From contig JAHBTR010000002.1 in the NCBI GenBank assembly GCA_019638475.1, forward strand, positions 186,001-250,000: a DNA stretch of 64,000 nt, read 5' to 3'. The notes below the pieces were generated by a model. That model had not been told where the DNA came from. It made no database searches and saw only the letters and a list, made by a program, of their open reading frames with translations. Source of the DNA: Chitinophagaceae bacterium (lineage in GTDB: Bacteria; Bacteroidota; Bacteroidia; Chitinophagales; Chitinophagaceae). A program made the translations under genes and the position numbers. How positions within the stretch are numbered: position 1 is the first letter of the stretch; every line of letters begins with the position of its first letter. Below are positions 36,055 through 46,563 of this stretch, piece after piece.

Positions 36055-36981
36055 ATGAGTAGAACAGTTAGTCATAGACCTTTAGAAATAGACTCTCCCA
36101 TAAAATCACATATTAATAAAAAAACATTAGGATTAGGTATTCTTTCGTTTACCATTGTTTTACTTTTTATGCCTTTAGGTCATACATTGATGATATTAAA
36201 TGAAGAATTATTACCTGCTCACAGAGTAAAATTGATAGGGGCTATAGTCATTGGTGCTATTGGCTTGGCATTATTAATTATGGCTATAAAAGCCAATTAT
36301 AACAATACTGTAAAAACATTATTAGGATTAATTGCAGGAATTTTGGTTTGGACAGGTTGGATAGAATTTAGTTTTGTTTGGATAGCCAATAGACTACAAG
36401 TAATGCCTTATATGGAAAATGGAGAAGTAGCTACAAAACCTGAATACCTTATTATGCCATCATCTATTGGTATTTTGGGAGCTATGTTATTAATATTTTT
36501 ATTTTCAGATACTAAATGTCAGCTATTTGTTTGGTTTCAAAAATTGTTTGGATTAAGAAAAACCATCACTACTACTACTAAGCAAAAAAAGCCTTTGGCT
36601 TTAACCACTTTTATTGAAACCATAATGATAATTTGGACTTTTTATATTGTATTGTTATTGGCTTATGATGCAAATATTGCAGGCGATAGACATATATTAA
36701 CGTATATAGTTGCCTTTGGATCTCTTGCATGGAGTGGTTATTTAATCATTAATTTATTAAAGATTAGTAGGTTTGATTATTCTGTAAGATATGCTATACC
36801 AACTGTTATTATTTTTTGGAATTTTATTGAAGTACTTGGCAGATGGAATTTATTTAAAGAAATTTGGATTCATCCGTTTGAATATATTGTAGAGCTAAGT
36901 ATTATAACCATTATTCTGGTTGCTCTTATTACATTTATGATAGTACAAACTTTAAAAGGAAGATTAAAAGTAACTGCTTAA
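36055..36981 (+). CDS. Hypothetical polytopic membrane protein
   Basis: I do not recognise this family. The 308-residue protein has a polar start (MSRTVSHRPLEIDSPIKSHINKK) and about eight or nine membrane helices, with the motif GLIAGILVWTGWIEFSFVWIANRL near the middle and NFIEVLGRWNLFKEIWIHP later. No catalytic or transport signature is evident. The 290-base region before it holds AT-rich hairpins but no clear promoter. It ends against the MutS-like gene with no gap. Confidence 0.72.
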   Translation: MSRTVSHRPLEIDSPIKSHINKKTLGLGILSFTIVLLFMPLGHTLMILNEELLPAHRVKLIGAIVIGAIGLALLIMAIKANYNNTVKTLLGLIAGILVWTGWIEFSFVWIANRLQVMPYMENGEVATKPEYLIMPSSIGILGAMLLIFLFSDTKCQLFVWFQKLFGLRKTITTTTKQKKPLALTTFIETIMIIWTFYIVLLLAYDANIAGDRHILTYIVAFGSLAWSGYLIINLLKISRFDYSVRYAIPTVIIFWNFIEVLGRWNLFKEIWIHPFEYIVELSIITIILVALITFMIVQTLKGRLKVTA

Positions 36982-38298
36982 TTATTGTAATTTATCTAAC
37001 ATATTTACAACACCTTCTTTTTTTAGAATTAAATAACCTAATCTATCATTGCTAATGCCATCTTTTAATTGATAACTAAAAATTAGTTGCTCATCTTTAA
37101 TAGCTGTTTCAAAATATTTAAACTGAATGTTGTTGTGTTTTTGTAAATCATCAGCTATTTCGTACAAGTGAGTAGATAAAATAAATAGGGCATTATTCAT
37201 TTTTCTTAATCCATCAATTACAATAGTGCTGCACTTCATAGCATCTTGAACATTTGTTCCTTTAAATAATTCATCAATTAAAATAAGCCAATTTTTTCCG
37301 TCAGAAATTTGTTCAATAGTATTTTTAATTCTTTGTACTTCATTAAAAAAATAGCTTTCTCCTTTTATAATATTATCAGCTATTTGTATGTTGCTCAATA
37401 AGCCATTAAATAAACTGATGTTCATTTTTTTTGCAGGAACACCCATGCCTAATTGAGCCAAATAAGTACCAATACCCACAGCTTTGATAAAAGTACTTTT
37501 TCCTGCCATGTTTGCCCCAGTAAGAAAAAGAAAATTTTGCTGATGGTTTAAATGAAAACTACTGCTTACAGGTGCTTCTAATAATGGATGATAGAGTGCT
37601 TCAACTTCTATAAATGGCTGAGGTGTTTCTTTTATTTCTGGAAAAACAAAATTATTTTTTGTACAAGCTGTGGCTAAACTTATATAAGCATCTAACTGTA
37701 TAAAAATATCTATTAGTTCATGAATATTATGTCTGAAACTTTTTTGTAAGAAAAGAGCAAATTGTAAAATTGTAGCATTTGATAATTCTTTTACATTCTC
37801 TGTTTGTAAAATTTCTTGAACCAAAGATTTATTCAGCAACAGATGTATTTTTTCATTCCAGTATTGTATTTTTTTACCAGAAACATTTTGCAATAATGCT
37901 TGTATTTGTTTCATTCCTTTTATGAAAGTAATACAATGCGTAACAGAATATTTGGTTAAAGAAAAATCTGCTTTACTAAATAGTTTATACAAAAAGCTAT
38001 TTATGTTATTAGCATGTTCAGGATAATCGTTTACAGCAGTTTCATAAAATTTTTCTAATACCATTAATGTTCCATTGGTAATAGAATGTTTCCAACGTGG
38101 CTGCAATAATTGTAATTGCTGTATGGTATTTTGTGTATCTCTAATTGCATCAATAGTTGTTAGTGGGCTACTAAGTATATGGTGCAAATATTTTTTTCCT
38201 CTAATAGTTGTAGTATGGTTTAAGAAATGAAAAACAGACAGGCTTTCATCGGTATTAAAAATAGATAAATCTGAAAGTGTTGTTTTATCAATTTGCAT
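36982..38298 (-). CDS. Short MutS-like ATPase (no mismatch-recognition domain)
   Basis: The 438-residue protein has a MutS core/lever-like N-terminal half (FHFLNHTTTIRGKKYLHHILSSPL) and the ATPase domain V: Walker A FLTGANMAGKSTFIKA, signature-type QIADNIIKGESYFFNEVQRI and Walker B WLILIDELFKGT. Domain I that reads mismatches is absent and so is the Smr nuclease of MutS2. It is related to but distinct from true MutS; DNA branch or recombination work is a guess. Orthologues of this short form are common in Bacteroidota. Confidence 0.82.
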   Translation of the reverse strand: MQIDKTTLSDLSIFNTDESLSVFHFLNHTTTIRGKKYLHHILSSPLTTIDAIRDTQNTIQQLQLLQPRWKHSITNGTLMVLEKFYETAVNDYPEHANNINSFLYKLFSKADFSLTKYSVTHCITFIKGMKQIQALLQNVSGKKIQYWNEKIHLLLNKSLVQEILQTENVKELSNATILQFALFLQKSFRHNIHELIDIFIQLDAYISLATACTKNNFVFPEIKETPQPFIEVEALYHPLLEAPVSSSFHLNHQQNFLFLTGANMAGKSTFIKAVGIGTYLAQLGMGVPAKKMNISLFNGLLSNIQIADNIIKGESYFFNEVQRIKNTIEQISDGKNWLILIDELFKGTNVQDAMKCSTIVIDGLRKMNNALFILSTHLYEIADDLQKHNNIQFKYFETAIKDEQLIFSYQLKDGISNDRLGYLILKKEGVVNMLDKLQ

Positions 38299-38310
38299 TG
38301 TTGCGATTTG

Positions 38311-38338
38311 TGGTTAGTGATTAATGGTTAGTGGTTAA
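38311..38338. repeat. Tandem 14-bp repeat (two copies)
   Basis: TGGTTAGTGATTAA is followed directly by TGGTTAGTGGTTAA, differing at one base. It lies in the short gap between the MutS-like gene and dihydroorotase. No function is apparent. Confidence 0.7.
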
Positions 38339-38376
38339 TGTTTTGCTCATATAAAAGTTATTAGCACATTAGCTCA

Positions 38377-39717
38377 TTATCTCTCAAACGTTAATCTTTT
38401 TCCTTTTATAGCTTCATTAAACATACCATTATTATACACAAGATTTCCATTTACAAATGTATGTGTTACTGATGCAGGAAAATGAAAACCTTGCAATGGA
38501 CTCCAATCACATTTGTATAAAATATTTTCTTTACTTACAGTATATGGCTTATGCATATTTATTAAAACAAGGTCTGCAAAATATCCTTCTCTTATATAAC
38601 CTCTTTGATGAATGTTGAAACAATCGGCTACTGCATGACTCATTTTTTCTACTACTTTTTCAAGAGTTATTTTGCCTTGCTGTACATAATGAAGCATAAG
38701 CATTAAACTATGTTGCACCAATGGCAAACCTGCATGAGCTTTTTCATAAGGTTCATTTTTCTCTTCCCAAGTATGTGGTGCATGGTCTGTAGCTATTACA
38801 TCTAATTGATTATTTAGCAATGCTTGCCATAAAGCTGTTTTATTTTCAGCAGCTTTTATAGCAGGATTACATTTTATTTGATTACCAAAAGTTGCATAAT
38901 CATCAGCGGTAAAATGTAAATGATGCACACATACTTCGGCAGTAATTCTTTTTTCTTTCAATGGCAGCATATTGCCAAAAAGTTGTAATTCTTTAGCAGT
39001 ACTAATGTGTAAAATGTGTAATCTGGTGTTGTGTTTTTGTGCTAACTGAATAGCTTTTAAAGAACTTTGAAAACAGGCTTCTTCATTTCTTATAATAGCA
39101 TGGTCGGCAGGTTCTAATATTTGTTTTTTTTGTTTTAGTGCTACAAGATTTTTTTGAATAATTGCTTCTTCTTCACAATGTGTAGCAATTAACAATTCTG
39201 CATTTGCAAAAATTTTATCTAATGTTAATGGATTATCTACCAATAAATTTCCTGTGCTGCTACCCATAAAAATTTTTATGCCACATACATCATTTTTTTT
39301 ATGGTTTGTTTTCATCACTTCATCATAATTATCATTGCCTGTACCCATAAAAAAAGAATAATTGGCTAATGAAGTTTGTTTAGCTATCTGATATTTTTCT
39401 TCTAACAATGCTTGTGTAAAAACAGGAGGTTTGGTATTGGGCATTTCCATAAAACTTGTAACACCACCTGCAACAGCAGCTTTAGACTCTGTATAAATAT
39501 TGGCTTTGTGTGTAAGCCCTGGTTCTCTAAAATGTACTTGGTCATCTATAACACCAGGTAGTAAAAATTGATTACTTCCATCAATTTCTATTACAGCTTC
39601 ACGGATGTTAATATTTTTGTCTATTTTCTCAATATGCCCATTTTTTATCAACACATCACCCTGAAAGCATTGTCCTTCATTCACTATACTTGTATCTTTA
39701 ATTAAATAATGACTCAT
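38377..39717 (-). CDS. pyrC: Dihydroorotase-like amidohydrolase with a Gln in the first metal motif
   Basis: The 446-residue protein has the class I dihydroorotase layout. Metal-site parts include the start GVIDDQVHFREPG (residues 55-67), THCEEEAI, LHILHISTAKEL and DVIATDHAPHTWEEK, plus PNTKPP and GLPLVQH. The first motif, normally DxHxH, reads D58-D59-Q60-V61-H62, so the first histidine ligand is glutamine. The same reading is known to me from other Bacteroidota homologues, so it is unlikely to be an error. It should form dihydroorotate in pyrimidine synthesis, but activity depends on how the metals are held. pyrE lies at 60.8 kb. Confidence 0.85.
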   Translation of the reverse strand: MSHYLIKDTSIVNEGQCFQGDVLIKNGHIEKIDKNINIREAVIEIDGSNQFLLPGVIDDQVHFREPGLTHKANIYTESKAAVAGGVTSFMEMPNTKPPVFTQALLEEKYQIAKQTSLANYSFFMGTGNDNYDEVMKTNHKKNDVCGIKIFMGSSTGNLLVDNPLTLDKIFANAELLIATHCEEEAIIQKNLVALKQKKQILEPADHAIIRNEEACFQSSLKAIQLAQKHNTRLHILHISTAKELQLFGNMLPLKEKRITAEVCVHHLHFTADDYATFGNQIKCNPAIKAAENKTALWQALLNNQLDVIATDHAPHTWEEKNEPYEKAHAGLPLVQHSLMLMLHYVQQGKITLEKVVEKMSHAVADCFNIHQRGYIREGYFADLVLINMHKPYTVSKENILYKCDWSPLQGFHFPASVTHTFVNGNLVYNNGMFNEAIKGKRLTFER

Positions 39718-39728
39718 TACATTTATTT

Positions 39729-41405
39729 TTGACGAATATTCAATATTACGAAATGCAAAGTATAAAAACTATTATTACTATTTTAATTGTATTTTTTTAT
39801 GGGAATGTTATAGCCCAAACTTCTTATACACCCTTGGGACATAAAGAATACACTTTATTAGAACGATTAGAAATAAAAGCCAAACAACCCAGCTTTGGGG
39901 CTTCTTATCAAAAGCCATATAATGTAAGGCTATTGGTAAAAGATACAGAAGTGATAGACAGCCTTCAAAGAAATAATAACCGTATAGCTGCAAATATTAG
40001 TAAAATAGATAAATACAATATCACTCGTTTTTTAATGACGCATAAAGAATATACTTCTCCAAATTCTTCTTTCAATAACAAGAAAACAGCTTTTAATGTT
40101 GTAGAAATTAATCAACCTAAATTTTTTATGGCTATCAATCCTGCTGTTCAGGTAATGTATGGTGCAGAAACAGATAGTAAACAAAGTACTTATTTAATGA
40201 GTGCAGGACTTGAAGCAAGAGGTTTGATAGGAAAAAAAGTAGCTTTTAATATTTATGCAACTGGCAATAAAGAAAGAACACCAGCTTATGTAAGAGCATT
40301 TACACAAAAATTTCATGCAGTGCCAGGGTTTGCTAATTATAATGTAACAGATAGTAATGCAGTGCAATATTTTGATGTAAGAGGTTCTGTACAATGGACA
40401 CTTGCCAAAGCTATTGATATGCAACTTGGTTATGATAGAAATTTTTTAGGCAATGGACAACGCAGTTTATTTTTAAGCGATTTTAGTGGTAGCTCATTAT
40501 TTTTTAAAACTAATTTAAGATTGTGGCGTTTCAATTTTGAAAGTTTGTATATGCAGTTAAATCCACAATTTGGTATTGTAAGCAAGTCAAACTTTAAAAA
40601 ATATTTACGCATCAATACATTAAGTACAGATATAACAAAATGGTTGAATGTAGGCATTTTTGATGCTGTAGTTTTTGGCAGAGAAAAACAATTTGAGTTA
40701 GATTATTTATTGCCATTTACTTTTTTAAGAGCAATGGAACAACAAGCTGGAAGCCCTGATAATGCCTTAATGGGTTTGAATGTAAAAGCCAATATTAATC
40801 AACAAGTGCAAGTGTATGGGCAAGTTGTTTTAGATGAGTTTTTATTGGGAGAAATAAAAGCTAACAGAGGCTGGTGGGCTAATAAATTTGGGTATCAATT
40901 AGGCGTAAAATATATAGATGCTTTTAAAATAAATAATTTAGACCTTCAAGCAGAAATTAATAGAACAAGACCATTTACTTACACTCACTTTGATTCTGTG
41001 TCTAATTATAGTCATAATAATATGCCTATTGCACATCCATTAGGTGCAGGTTTTCAAGAGTATATTGTAGCAGCAAAATACCAACCTCTTCAAAAATTAT
41101 ACTTAGATGCTAAGATGATTTATTATTATCAAGGTCAAGATACTGCTGGACAAAATATGGGTACTAATATTTTAGAAGACTATAAAATAAGACCAACTGA
41201 TTATGGATGGAAAGTAGGTTCTGGTAACAAAGCAACTTGCTTTTATTTTAATGCCAATGCTGCTTATGAGTTTAGAGAAAATCTTTTTATTGATGCTGGT
41301 ATAACAATGAGAAATTATAAGTTGGCATCAGGCACATCTAACAATACAGTTATTTTTAATGTAGGCTTTAGGTGGAATATTACTAAAAGACAATATGAAT
41401 TTTAA
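39729..41405 (+). CDS. RemB/Wzi-like outer-membrane beta-barrel, copy 1
   Basis: The 558-residue reading has a signal peptide near residues 10-29 (ATG at 39753 is the likely true start: MQSIKTIITILIVFFYG). Mature blocks include YTPLGHKEYTLLERLEIK, GRNFLGNGQRSLFLSDFS-like (YDRNFLGNGQRSLFLSDFSG) and VKYIDAFKINNLDLQAEINRTRPFTY. These match the gliding-motility protein RemB and capsule-assembly Wzi-like barrels of Bacteroidota. It may bind surface glycan or adhesins in gliding. The next gene is a paralogue overlapping by 11 nt. Confidence 0.68.
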   Translation: MTNIQYYEMQSIKTIITILIVFFYGNVIAQTSYTPLGHKEYTLLERLEIKAKQPSFGASYQKPYNVRLLVKDTEVIDSLQRNNNRIAANISKIDKYNITRFLMTHKEYTSPNSSFNNKKTAFNVVEINQPKFFMAINPAVQVMYGAETDSKQSTYLMSAGLEARGLIGKKVAFNIYATGNKERTPAYVRAFTQKFHAVPGFANYNVTDSNAVQYFDVRGSVQWTLAKAIDMQLGYDRNFLGNGQRSLFLSDFSGSSLFFKTNLRLWRFNFESLYMQLNPQFGIVSKSNFKKYLRINTLSTDITKWLNVGIFDAVVFGREKQFELDYLLPFTFLRAMEQQAGSPDNALMGLNVKANINQQVQVYGQVVLDEFLLGEIKANRGWWANKFGYQLGVKYIDAFKINNLDLQAEINRTRPFTYTHFDSVSNYSHNNMPIAHPLGAGFQEYIVAAKYQPLQKLYLDAKMIYYYQGQDTAGQNMGTNILEDYKIRPTDYGWKVGSGNKATCFYFNANAAYEFRENLFIDAGITMRNYKLASGTSNNTVIFNVGFRWNITKRQYEF

Positions 41406-41433
41406 TTACATCAACTTAGCAAATAATATTATT

Positions 41434-43110
41434 ATGAAATTATTGAAGCATATATTTTTCTGTACCTTATTTTCATTGCCTTTGAGTTTATTAGCCCAAA
41501 GCAATTATGTAACAATGGGAGGTAAAGAAGAGTGGTTATTGAATAGAATGGATATTAAAGCCAATACTACCGATATATCTTTTTCAGCTATAAAACCATA
41601 TAATAGAAAAAACATTGTTCGTACTACTGATTATTGGGATAGTTTGTACAATGCAGGAGATAAAAGAGCAAAAGTTTTTACAGAAACAGATAAGTATAAT
41701 ATGCAACGCTTTTTAATGGCTAATACAGATTGGAATAAGCCTAAAGAAATTTATAAAAGTGAAAAACCTGTTTTAAAATATTTTTTTGCCAATCGTGCTA
41801 ATATGGTAGAAATTAAAGACAAAGAGTTTATACTTATTGCCAATCCTATTGTTAATTATGAACAAGGAAGTAAAGGAGGTAATGCTAAAAGTACTTTTAT
41901 CAATAGACGTGGTGTAGATATGCGTGGCATTATTGATAACAAAATTGGATTTCATTTTTACTTTACCGAAAATCAAGAAAGATATGGAGATTATGTAACT
42001 GCATGGAGAAATAAATTTATTGCTTACCCAGGTGGTGGTTATGTAAAACCTTTTAAGAATGGAGGTTTTGATTATTTTGATATAAGAGGAGATGTAACTT
42101 GGAAGGTTGCAAAATTTATGGATATGCAACTTGCTTATGATAGAAATTTTATTGGTAATGGATATAGAAGTTTATTCTTGAGTGATTTTAGTACTAATTA
42201 TATGTTCCTAAAAGTAAATACACACTTTGGTAAATTTCAATATCAAAATATTTTTTCAGAATTGGTTTCTTATAGAAAATCAGGTAGCGACAGAATTTAT
42301 CCTCGTAAATATTTTAGAGCAAGTTATTTAAACTATCATGCTACAAAATGGTTAAATATTGGCTTGTTTGAAGGGTTGATTTTGGGCAAAACAGATGCTA
42401 TTAGTTTACCATTATTTAACCCAATAATTTTTACCAATGTATCTGGCAATAAAGATGACAAATCTTATGTAGGTGCTGATATAAAAATGAATTTATTAAA
42501 AAGATTTCAAGTGTATGGACAGTTTATGGTAGATAAATTAAAAACGGATGAATTAAAAAATAAATGGTGGGGAAATAAATTTGGCTATCAAGCAGGAGTA
42601 AAATATGTAGATGCTTTTGGCATAAAAAATTTAGATGTACAGGCAGAAACAAATGTTGTTCGTCCATTTACTTATGCTGCTAACGATTCTGTAGCAAGTT
42701 ATAATCACTACAATCAGCCATTAGCACATCCTTTGGGTGCAAATTTTGAAGAGTATATTGGTATAGTACGTTATCAACCTCTTAAAAAATTATATCTTGA
42801 AGCAAAACTAATTTATTATAAACAAGGATTGGATAGTAGCATTATGGGTGTTAATCAAAATTATGGTAGCAATATTTTTTCATTTACCAATACAAGACCT
42901 TTTGATAATGGTTGGAGTGTAGGTACAGGAAATTTAGCTACTTGTACTATGGTTACTTTACTTGCCAGCTATGAGCTAAAAGAAAATTTATTTATTGATG
43001 TTTCATTATTATCAAGAAATTTTAAACTTACTACAACAGGCTATCACAATACCAATGTTATATCGGCAGGCATAAGATGGAATATTGGTAGAAAGGAAAT
43101 GTTGTTTTAA
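41434..43110 (+). CDS. RemB/Wzi-like outer-membrane beta-barrel, copy 2
   Basis: The start at 41434 gives a signal peptide (FSLPLSLLAQ) and a 558-residue protein, the same size as the upstream copy. Shared landmarks: SNYVTMGGKEEWLLNRMDIK, AYDRNFIGNGYRSLFLSDFS, VKYVDAFGIKNLDVQAETNVVRPFTYA and HPLGANFEEYIGIVRYQPLKKLYLEAKLIYY. A longer start at 41395 overlaps the previous gene. The two clearly arose by tandem duplication. Function as for copy 1; an intermolecular pair is possible. Confidence 0.68.
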   Translation: MKLLKHIFFCTLFSLPLSLLAQSNYVTMGGKEEWLLNRMDIKANTTDISFSAIKPYNRKNIVRTTDYWDSLYNAGDKRAKVFTETDKYNMQRFLMANTDWNKPKEIYKSEKPVLKYFFANRANMVEIKDKEFILIANPIVNYEQGSKGGNAKSTFINRRGVDMRGIIDNKIGFHFYFTENQERYGDYVTAWRNKFIAYPGGGYVKPFKNGGFDYFDIRGDVTWKVAKFMDMQLAYDRNFIGNGYRSLFLSDFSTNYMFLKVNTHFGKFQYQNIFSELVSYRKSGSDRIYPRKYFRASYLNYHATKWLNIGLFEGLILGKTDAISLPLFNPIIFTNVSGNKDDKSYVGADIKMNLLKRFQVYGQFMVDKLKTDELKNKWWGNKFGYQAGVKYVDAFGIKNLDVQAETNVVRPFTYAANDSVASYNHYNQPLAHPLGANFEEYIGIVRYQPLKKLYLEAKLIYYKQGLDSSIMGVNQNYGSNIFSFTNTRPFDNGWSVGTGNLATCTMVTLLASYELKENLFIDVSLLSRNFKLTTTGYHNTNVISAGIRWNIGRKEMLF

Positions 43111-43155
43111 TAGAGAAGATACATTTATCATGCTTTAAGTAAAAGGGGTGTTAGA

Positions 43156-46100
43156 TTATAAATTCCAGTCAAAATCTGTATTAATATTTCTTCCAGTGGG
43201 TTGTTGCCTTCCTTTGGTAAGTTCTAATACAAGTTGTTGCATATATTTTTTTATTTCAGATTGAGTTATTTTTCCATCATAGTTTATATCGGCTTTTTTT
43301 TCAAAAAAACCTTTAATAAAACTGTAGCTAAATACACCATTATTCCATTCAGCACTTTCAAAAGCATATTCTTCTCCAGCAGCAGCAGATATTATATTTG
43401 CACCATTATCTTTACTTATATCAGAAAAATATTCTTCCATTAACCTTACAGAATTTTTAAATTTATTTTTCTTCTTTTTGCTGATGATTGATACACCTCT
43501 ACCACCATCATAGCTTTTTACATATTGTGTGTCGCTGTTATTTGCTGTATTTGTAAACTGAGTAATATCTTTATCAACTTCTCCACTATGGCAGGCATCA
43601 ATAAGCACTAATTTTTTTCTGGCAGGAATATTTTCTAATAAACTATTAATGTCATCAAATGTTATTCCTTTTTCTTTAGGGTTATTAAAATCTATATCCC
43701 AAGTAGCAAAGTAAAAATTATAAGATGTATCTAATAATCCATGTCCTGAAAAAGAAATAATAACTTTGTCATTTATTGTGGTATGTAAAAGAATATTTCT
43801 TATGGTTTTTATATTATTTTTTGTTACTTGATTATTAGTAAAAAGATGTGTTATAGCAGTACTATCTTTTTGTTGAAATTTATTGGCAATATCATGTACA
43901 TCTTTTACTGCATATCTTAAATTCATAGAAGAATCTTGATAATTTGAAACAGCAATTCCTATATAATAAGTTTTTGAAACTATTGGATGTTCAGGAATAT
44001 ATGTTAGTTCTATTCTTTCTCTAAGGCTTTCAATACCATTATTAGTTATATATGCAACTTCTATATTATTTTGCCCTTCACTTAATTGTATTACTGTTGT
44101 CCATTTAGCAATATTTCCTTTTAGTTGCTTTATTTTCTCTCCATTAATGTAAATGTTTAATGCTTTAATATCAGTAGCTGTATGGGTAGTTTTTGCTTCT
44201 ATATAAAGTGTTTCGTTGTTAGTATTAAATTTAATTGTATTTCTGTTTGTAATAATTAATGGTTGAAGTAAGGTAATATTAGGAATAGCTTCATTATTAA
44301 AATATCCTGCTTTATTTAATCTTCGTTTAAGAGCCTTTTTATACATATTTAATAATTCAGGGTCTGTCATGCCTATTTGTTCTAAAACTTTATCTGGTCT
44401 GTTTAGTTGTAAATCTAATTGAGAAAAAGAATAGGTTTCAAAATCTTTTGCAAAGTGAAGTTCATTAATAAGTGCTGCTGGAATTGTGTAATAATTTTCT
44501 TGAGTAAGTAAAGCAAATCCTTTTTCATTTTTATTGCTTAAAGGTGCAATGGTTAATATTGGCTTTTTGCTTTCGTAGTTGATAACTTTTATAAATCCAT
44601 CTTCTCCAATAGTATAAACCCAAGAGTGTTGGTTAGTAAATATTATTTCATCTATTGTGCCACTATGTTCAGTATTTTCATATATCAACTCATCTGTAGA
44701 ACGTTTTCTTACTTGTAGCGTCCCATTAAAAAAACCTATAGCATATAGGTCTTTTGAAGGGTGTATGGCAAGTGATGAAATAAGTGTATCATAAACATTT
44801 CTGATGGTGGTTTTTTTTGTTTCAATATCATATACATAAATAGCTTGCATTCTTTCTCTTGTAAATAGTTGATTTGAATTTTTAGGAACTTCTTTATAAT
44901 CATCAAACCAAATTTCTTTGCTATTGGGTGTTATATAAATTTCATTATACCCATACATTGCAGTATCTTTCAAATATGTCCATTTTTTTGTATCAAAATC
45001 ATATATCCTTATTACATCTGTAGGTAATATTAATCTTTTAGAATCAGGGGTAAAATATATTTTTCTGGCGAAGTAGGTTTCAGGCATCTTATACATCATT
45101 TTTTGCTGATAATCTTTTCCAGAAAAAACAAATAAATTATTTAAGTTAATAAAAGCAATTTTTGCTTTGTCGTTAGATATGGTAGCATAATGAATATTTT
45201 CTTTTGCTATAGATATTGAGTGATGTATATAACCTGTATAAATATTTTTTATTTGAAGTGTATAAATAAATTCACCAGACTTGTAATCATATTCTTCTGG
45301 TAAAGTACAAAGCACTATTGAGTCTGTTATCCAGTTAAAAAGGGCATAATCAAATTTTACGTCATTAAATTGTGTACCTGTTTTTAAATCAAGAATGTTA
45401 GTAGTTTTTTGAAATGAAGTATTGAAAAATGAAATCAAATCTTCTTTTGGAGAAATACGCATATTTTTATTTTCTCGTAGTTTTCCTGTTAGTGATGTGA
45501 ATATAGCACCAGTATTAACATCTATAATTTCTGGATACTTACCTGAAATTACTATTGCAACATCGTTATTTTCAGTAGCAAATTTTAAAATGCTGGAAGT
45601 ATAAATATATTTCCAGTTATTATTCATCCATTCTTTTTTATGAAGATTATATAAATATTGTGTTTTATAAAGAGGTACAAGTAGTATTTCTTCATTATTG
45701 CTTAAAGCCATTTTTGGAGGAGAATAGGTAGTTACAGAATGTACACTATCAGATTTGATAAAGTCTGTTTTGTTCAGCTTACTATTAATTACATGAATAG
45801 TAGCATTTTCATCTAATACATAAAAAGTATTTTGCTTTTTATTACATATCAAGTTTACAGCATCTGCCGAAGAAATTGTTTGTGATAATGCTACTACTTT
45901 ACCTGAAGTATCTAATTGAGTAATGGATAATTTATTATCATGATAATTAGTAGTAATAAAATTTTGAATACTATCGGTAAAAGAAAATTTACTGTTGTAA
46001 GAGTTTAATGTAAAATGATGTGCTTTCTTTCTTTGAACTAAATCAATAATGGTTATTGAATTAAATGCACGAACAGCAATTCTATGATAAATTTTATCAA

Positions 46101-46503
46101 CAATTATTTCATCTAATGTTTTGTAAGAAACACTGCCCCAACTGTTTTTTTCTGCAAAAGATAAAGTATATAACTCCTCGCCATTTGCAGCATTATGAAC
46201 TCTTAGCGTAGCATCTTTATTATATTCATAAGTTATAAAAACAACTTCATTTCCATTGTTACATAACACTGCATCTCTGATGTTGAATGAACTGGATATT
46301 TTTCTTAGCTGTTTTCTGCTAAATGTATTCCATAATATAATTTCTTTTTCATTTGCAGTCATTAATAGATGATTGCTGTAGTTAATATGGCAATACTTTA
46401 TATTACTACTATGACTACCTTGTAAAACTGGTGCTATATTCTGAGCAGAACTTTTTACTACTATACAATATGCAAAGCTAAAAAATAGTAAGTATTTTTT
46501 CAT
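43156..46503 (-). CDS. Exported caspase-fold protease with beta-propeller and EF-hand-like tail
   Basis: The 1115-residue protein starts with a signal peptide (VVKSSAQN). About residues 25-700 are repeats of beta-propeller type (for example ISPKEDLISFFN, LAIHPSKDLYAIGFF), then an Ig-like region (about 740-850). The caspase (peptidase C14) domain holds His921 in SFSGHGLLD and Cys971 in LIDACHSGEVD. The last part has DINYDGKITQSEIKKYM, an EF-hand-like calcium loop. The dyad looks intact. It is followed, with 60 bases between, by a second caspase-fold gene upstream on the same strand. Confidence 0.85.
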   Translation of the reverse strand: MKKYLLFFSFAYCIVVKSSAQNIAPVLQGSHSSNIKYCHINYSNHLLMTANEKEIILWNTFSRKQLRKISSSFNIRDAVLCNNGNEVVFITYEYNKDATLRVHNAANGEELYTLSFAEKNSWGSVSYKTLDEIIVDKIYHRIAVRAFNSITIIDLVQRKKAHHFTLNSYNSKFSFTDSIQNFITTNYHDNKLSITQLDTSGKVVALSQTISSADAVNLICNKKQNTFYVLDENATIHVINSKLNKTDFIKSDSVHSVTTYSPPKMALSNNEEILLVPLYKTQYLYNLHKKEWMNNNWKYIYTSSILKFATENNDVAIVISGKYPEIIDVNTGAIFTSLTGKLRENKNMRISPKEDLISFFNTSFQKTTNILDLKTGTQFNDVKFDYALFNWITDSIVLCTLPEEYDYKSGEFIYTLQIKNIYTGYIHHSISIAKENIHYATISNDKAKIAFINLNNLFVFSGKDYQQKMMYKMPETYFARKIYFTPDSKRLILPTDVIRIYDFDTKKWTYLKDTAMYGYNEIYITPNSKEIWFDDYKEVPKNSNQLFTRERMQAIYVYDIETKKTTIRNVYDTLISSLAIHPSKDLYAIGFFNGTLQVRKRSTDELIYENTEHSGTIDEIIFTNQHSWVYTIGEDGFIKVINYESKKPILTIAPLSNKNEKGFALLTQENYYTIPAALINELHFAKDFETYSFSQLDLQLNRPDKVLEQIGMTDPELLNMYKKALKRRLNKAGYFNNEAIPNITLLQPLIITNRNTIKFNTNNETLYIEAKTTHTATDIKALNIYINGEKIKQLKGNIAKWTTVIQLSEGQNNIEVAYITNNGIESLRERIELTYIPEHPIVSKTYYIGIAVSNYQDSSMNLRYAVKDVHDIANKFQQKDSTAITHLFTNNQVTKNNIKTIRNILLHTTINDKVIISFSGHGLLDTSYNFYFATWDIDFNNPKEKGITFDDINSLLENIPARKKLVLIDACHSGEVDKDITQFTNTANNSDTQYVKSYDGGRGVSIISKKKKNKFKNSVRLMEEYFSDISKDNGANIISAAAGEEYAFESAEWNNGVFSYSFIKGFFEKKADINYDGKITQSEIKKYMQQLVLELTKGRQQPTGRNINTDFDWNL

Positions 46504-46563
46504 GTCTGAATAAAGATAAACATATCAATCATAAATTGTACTATTTAGCAATTAATATATTTT

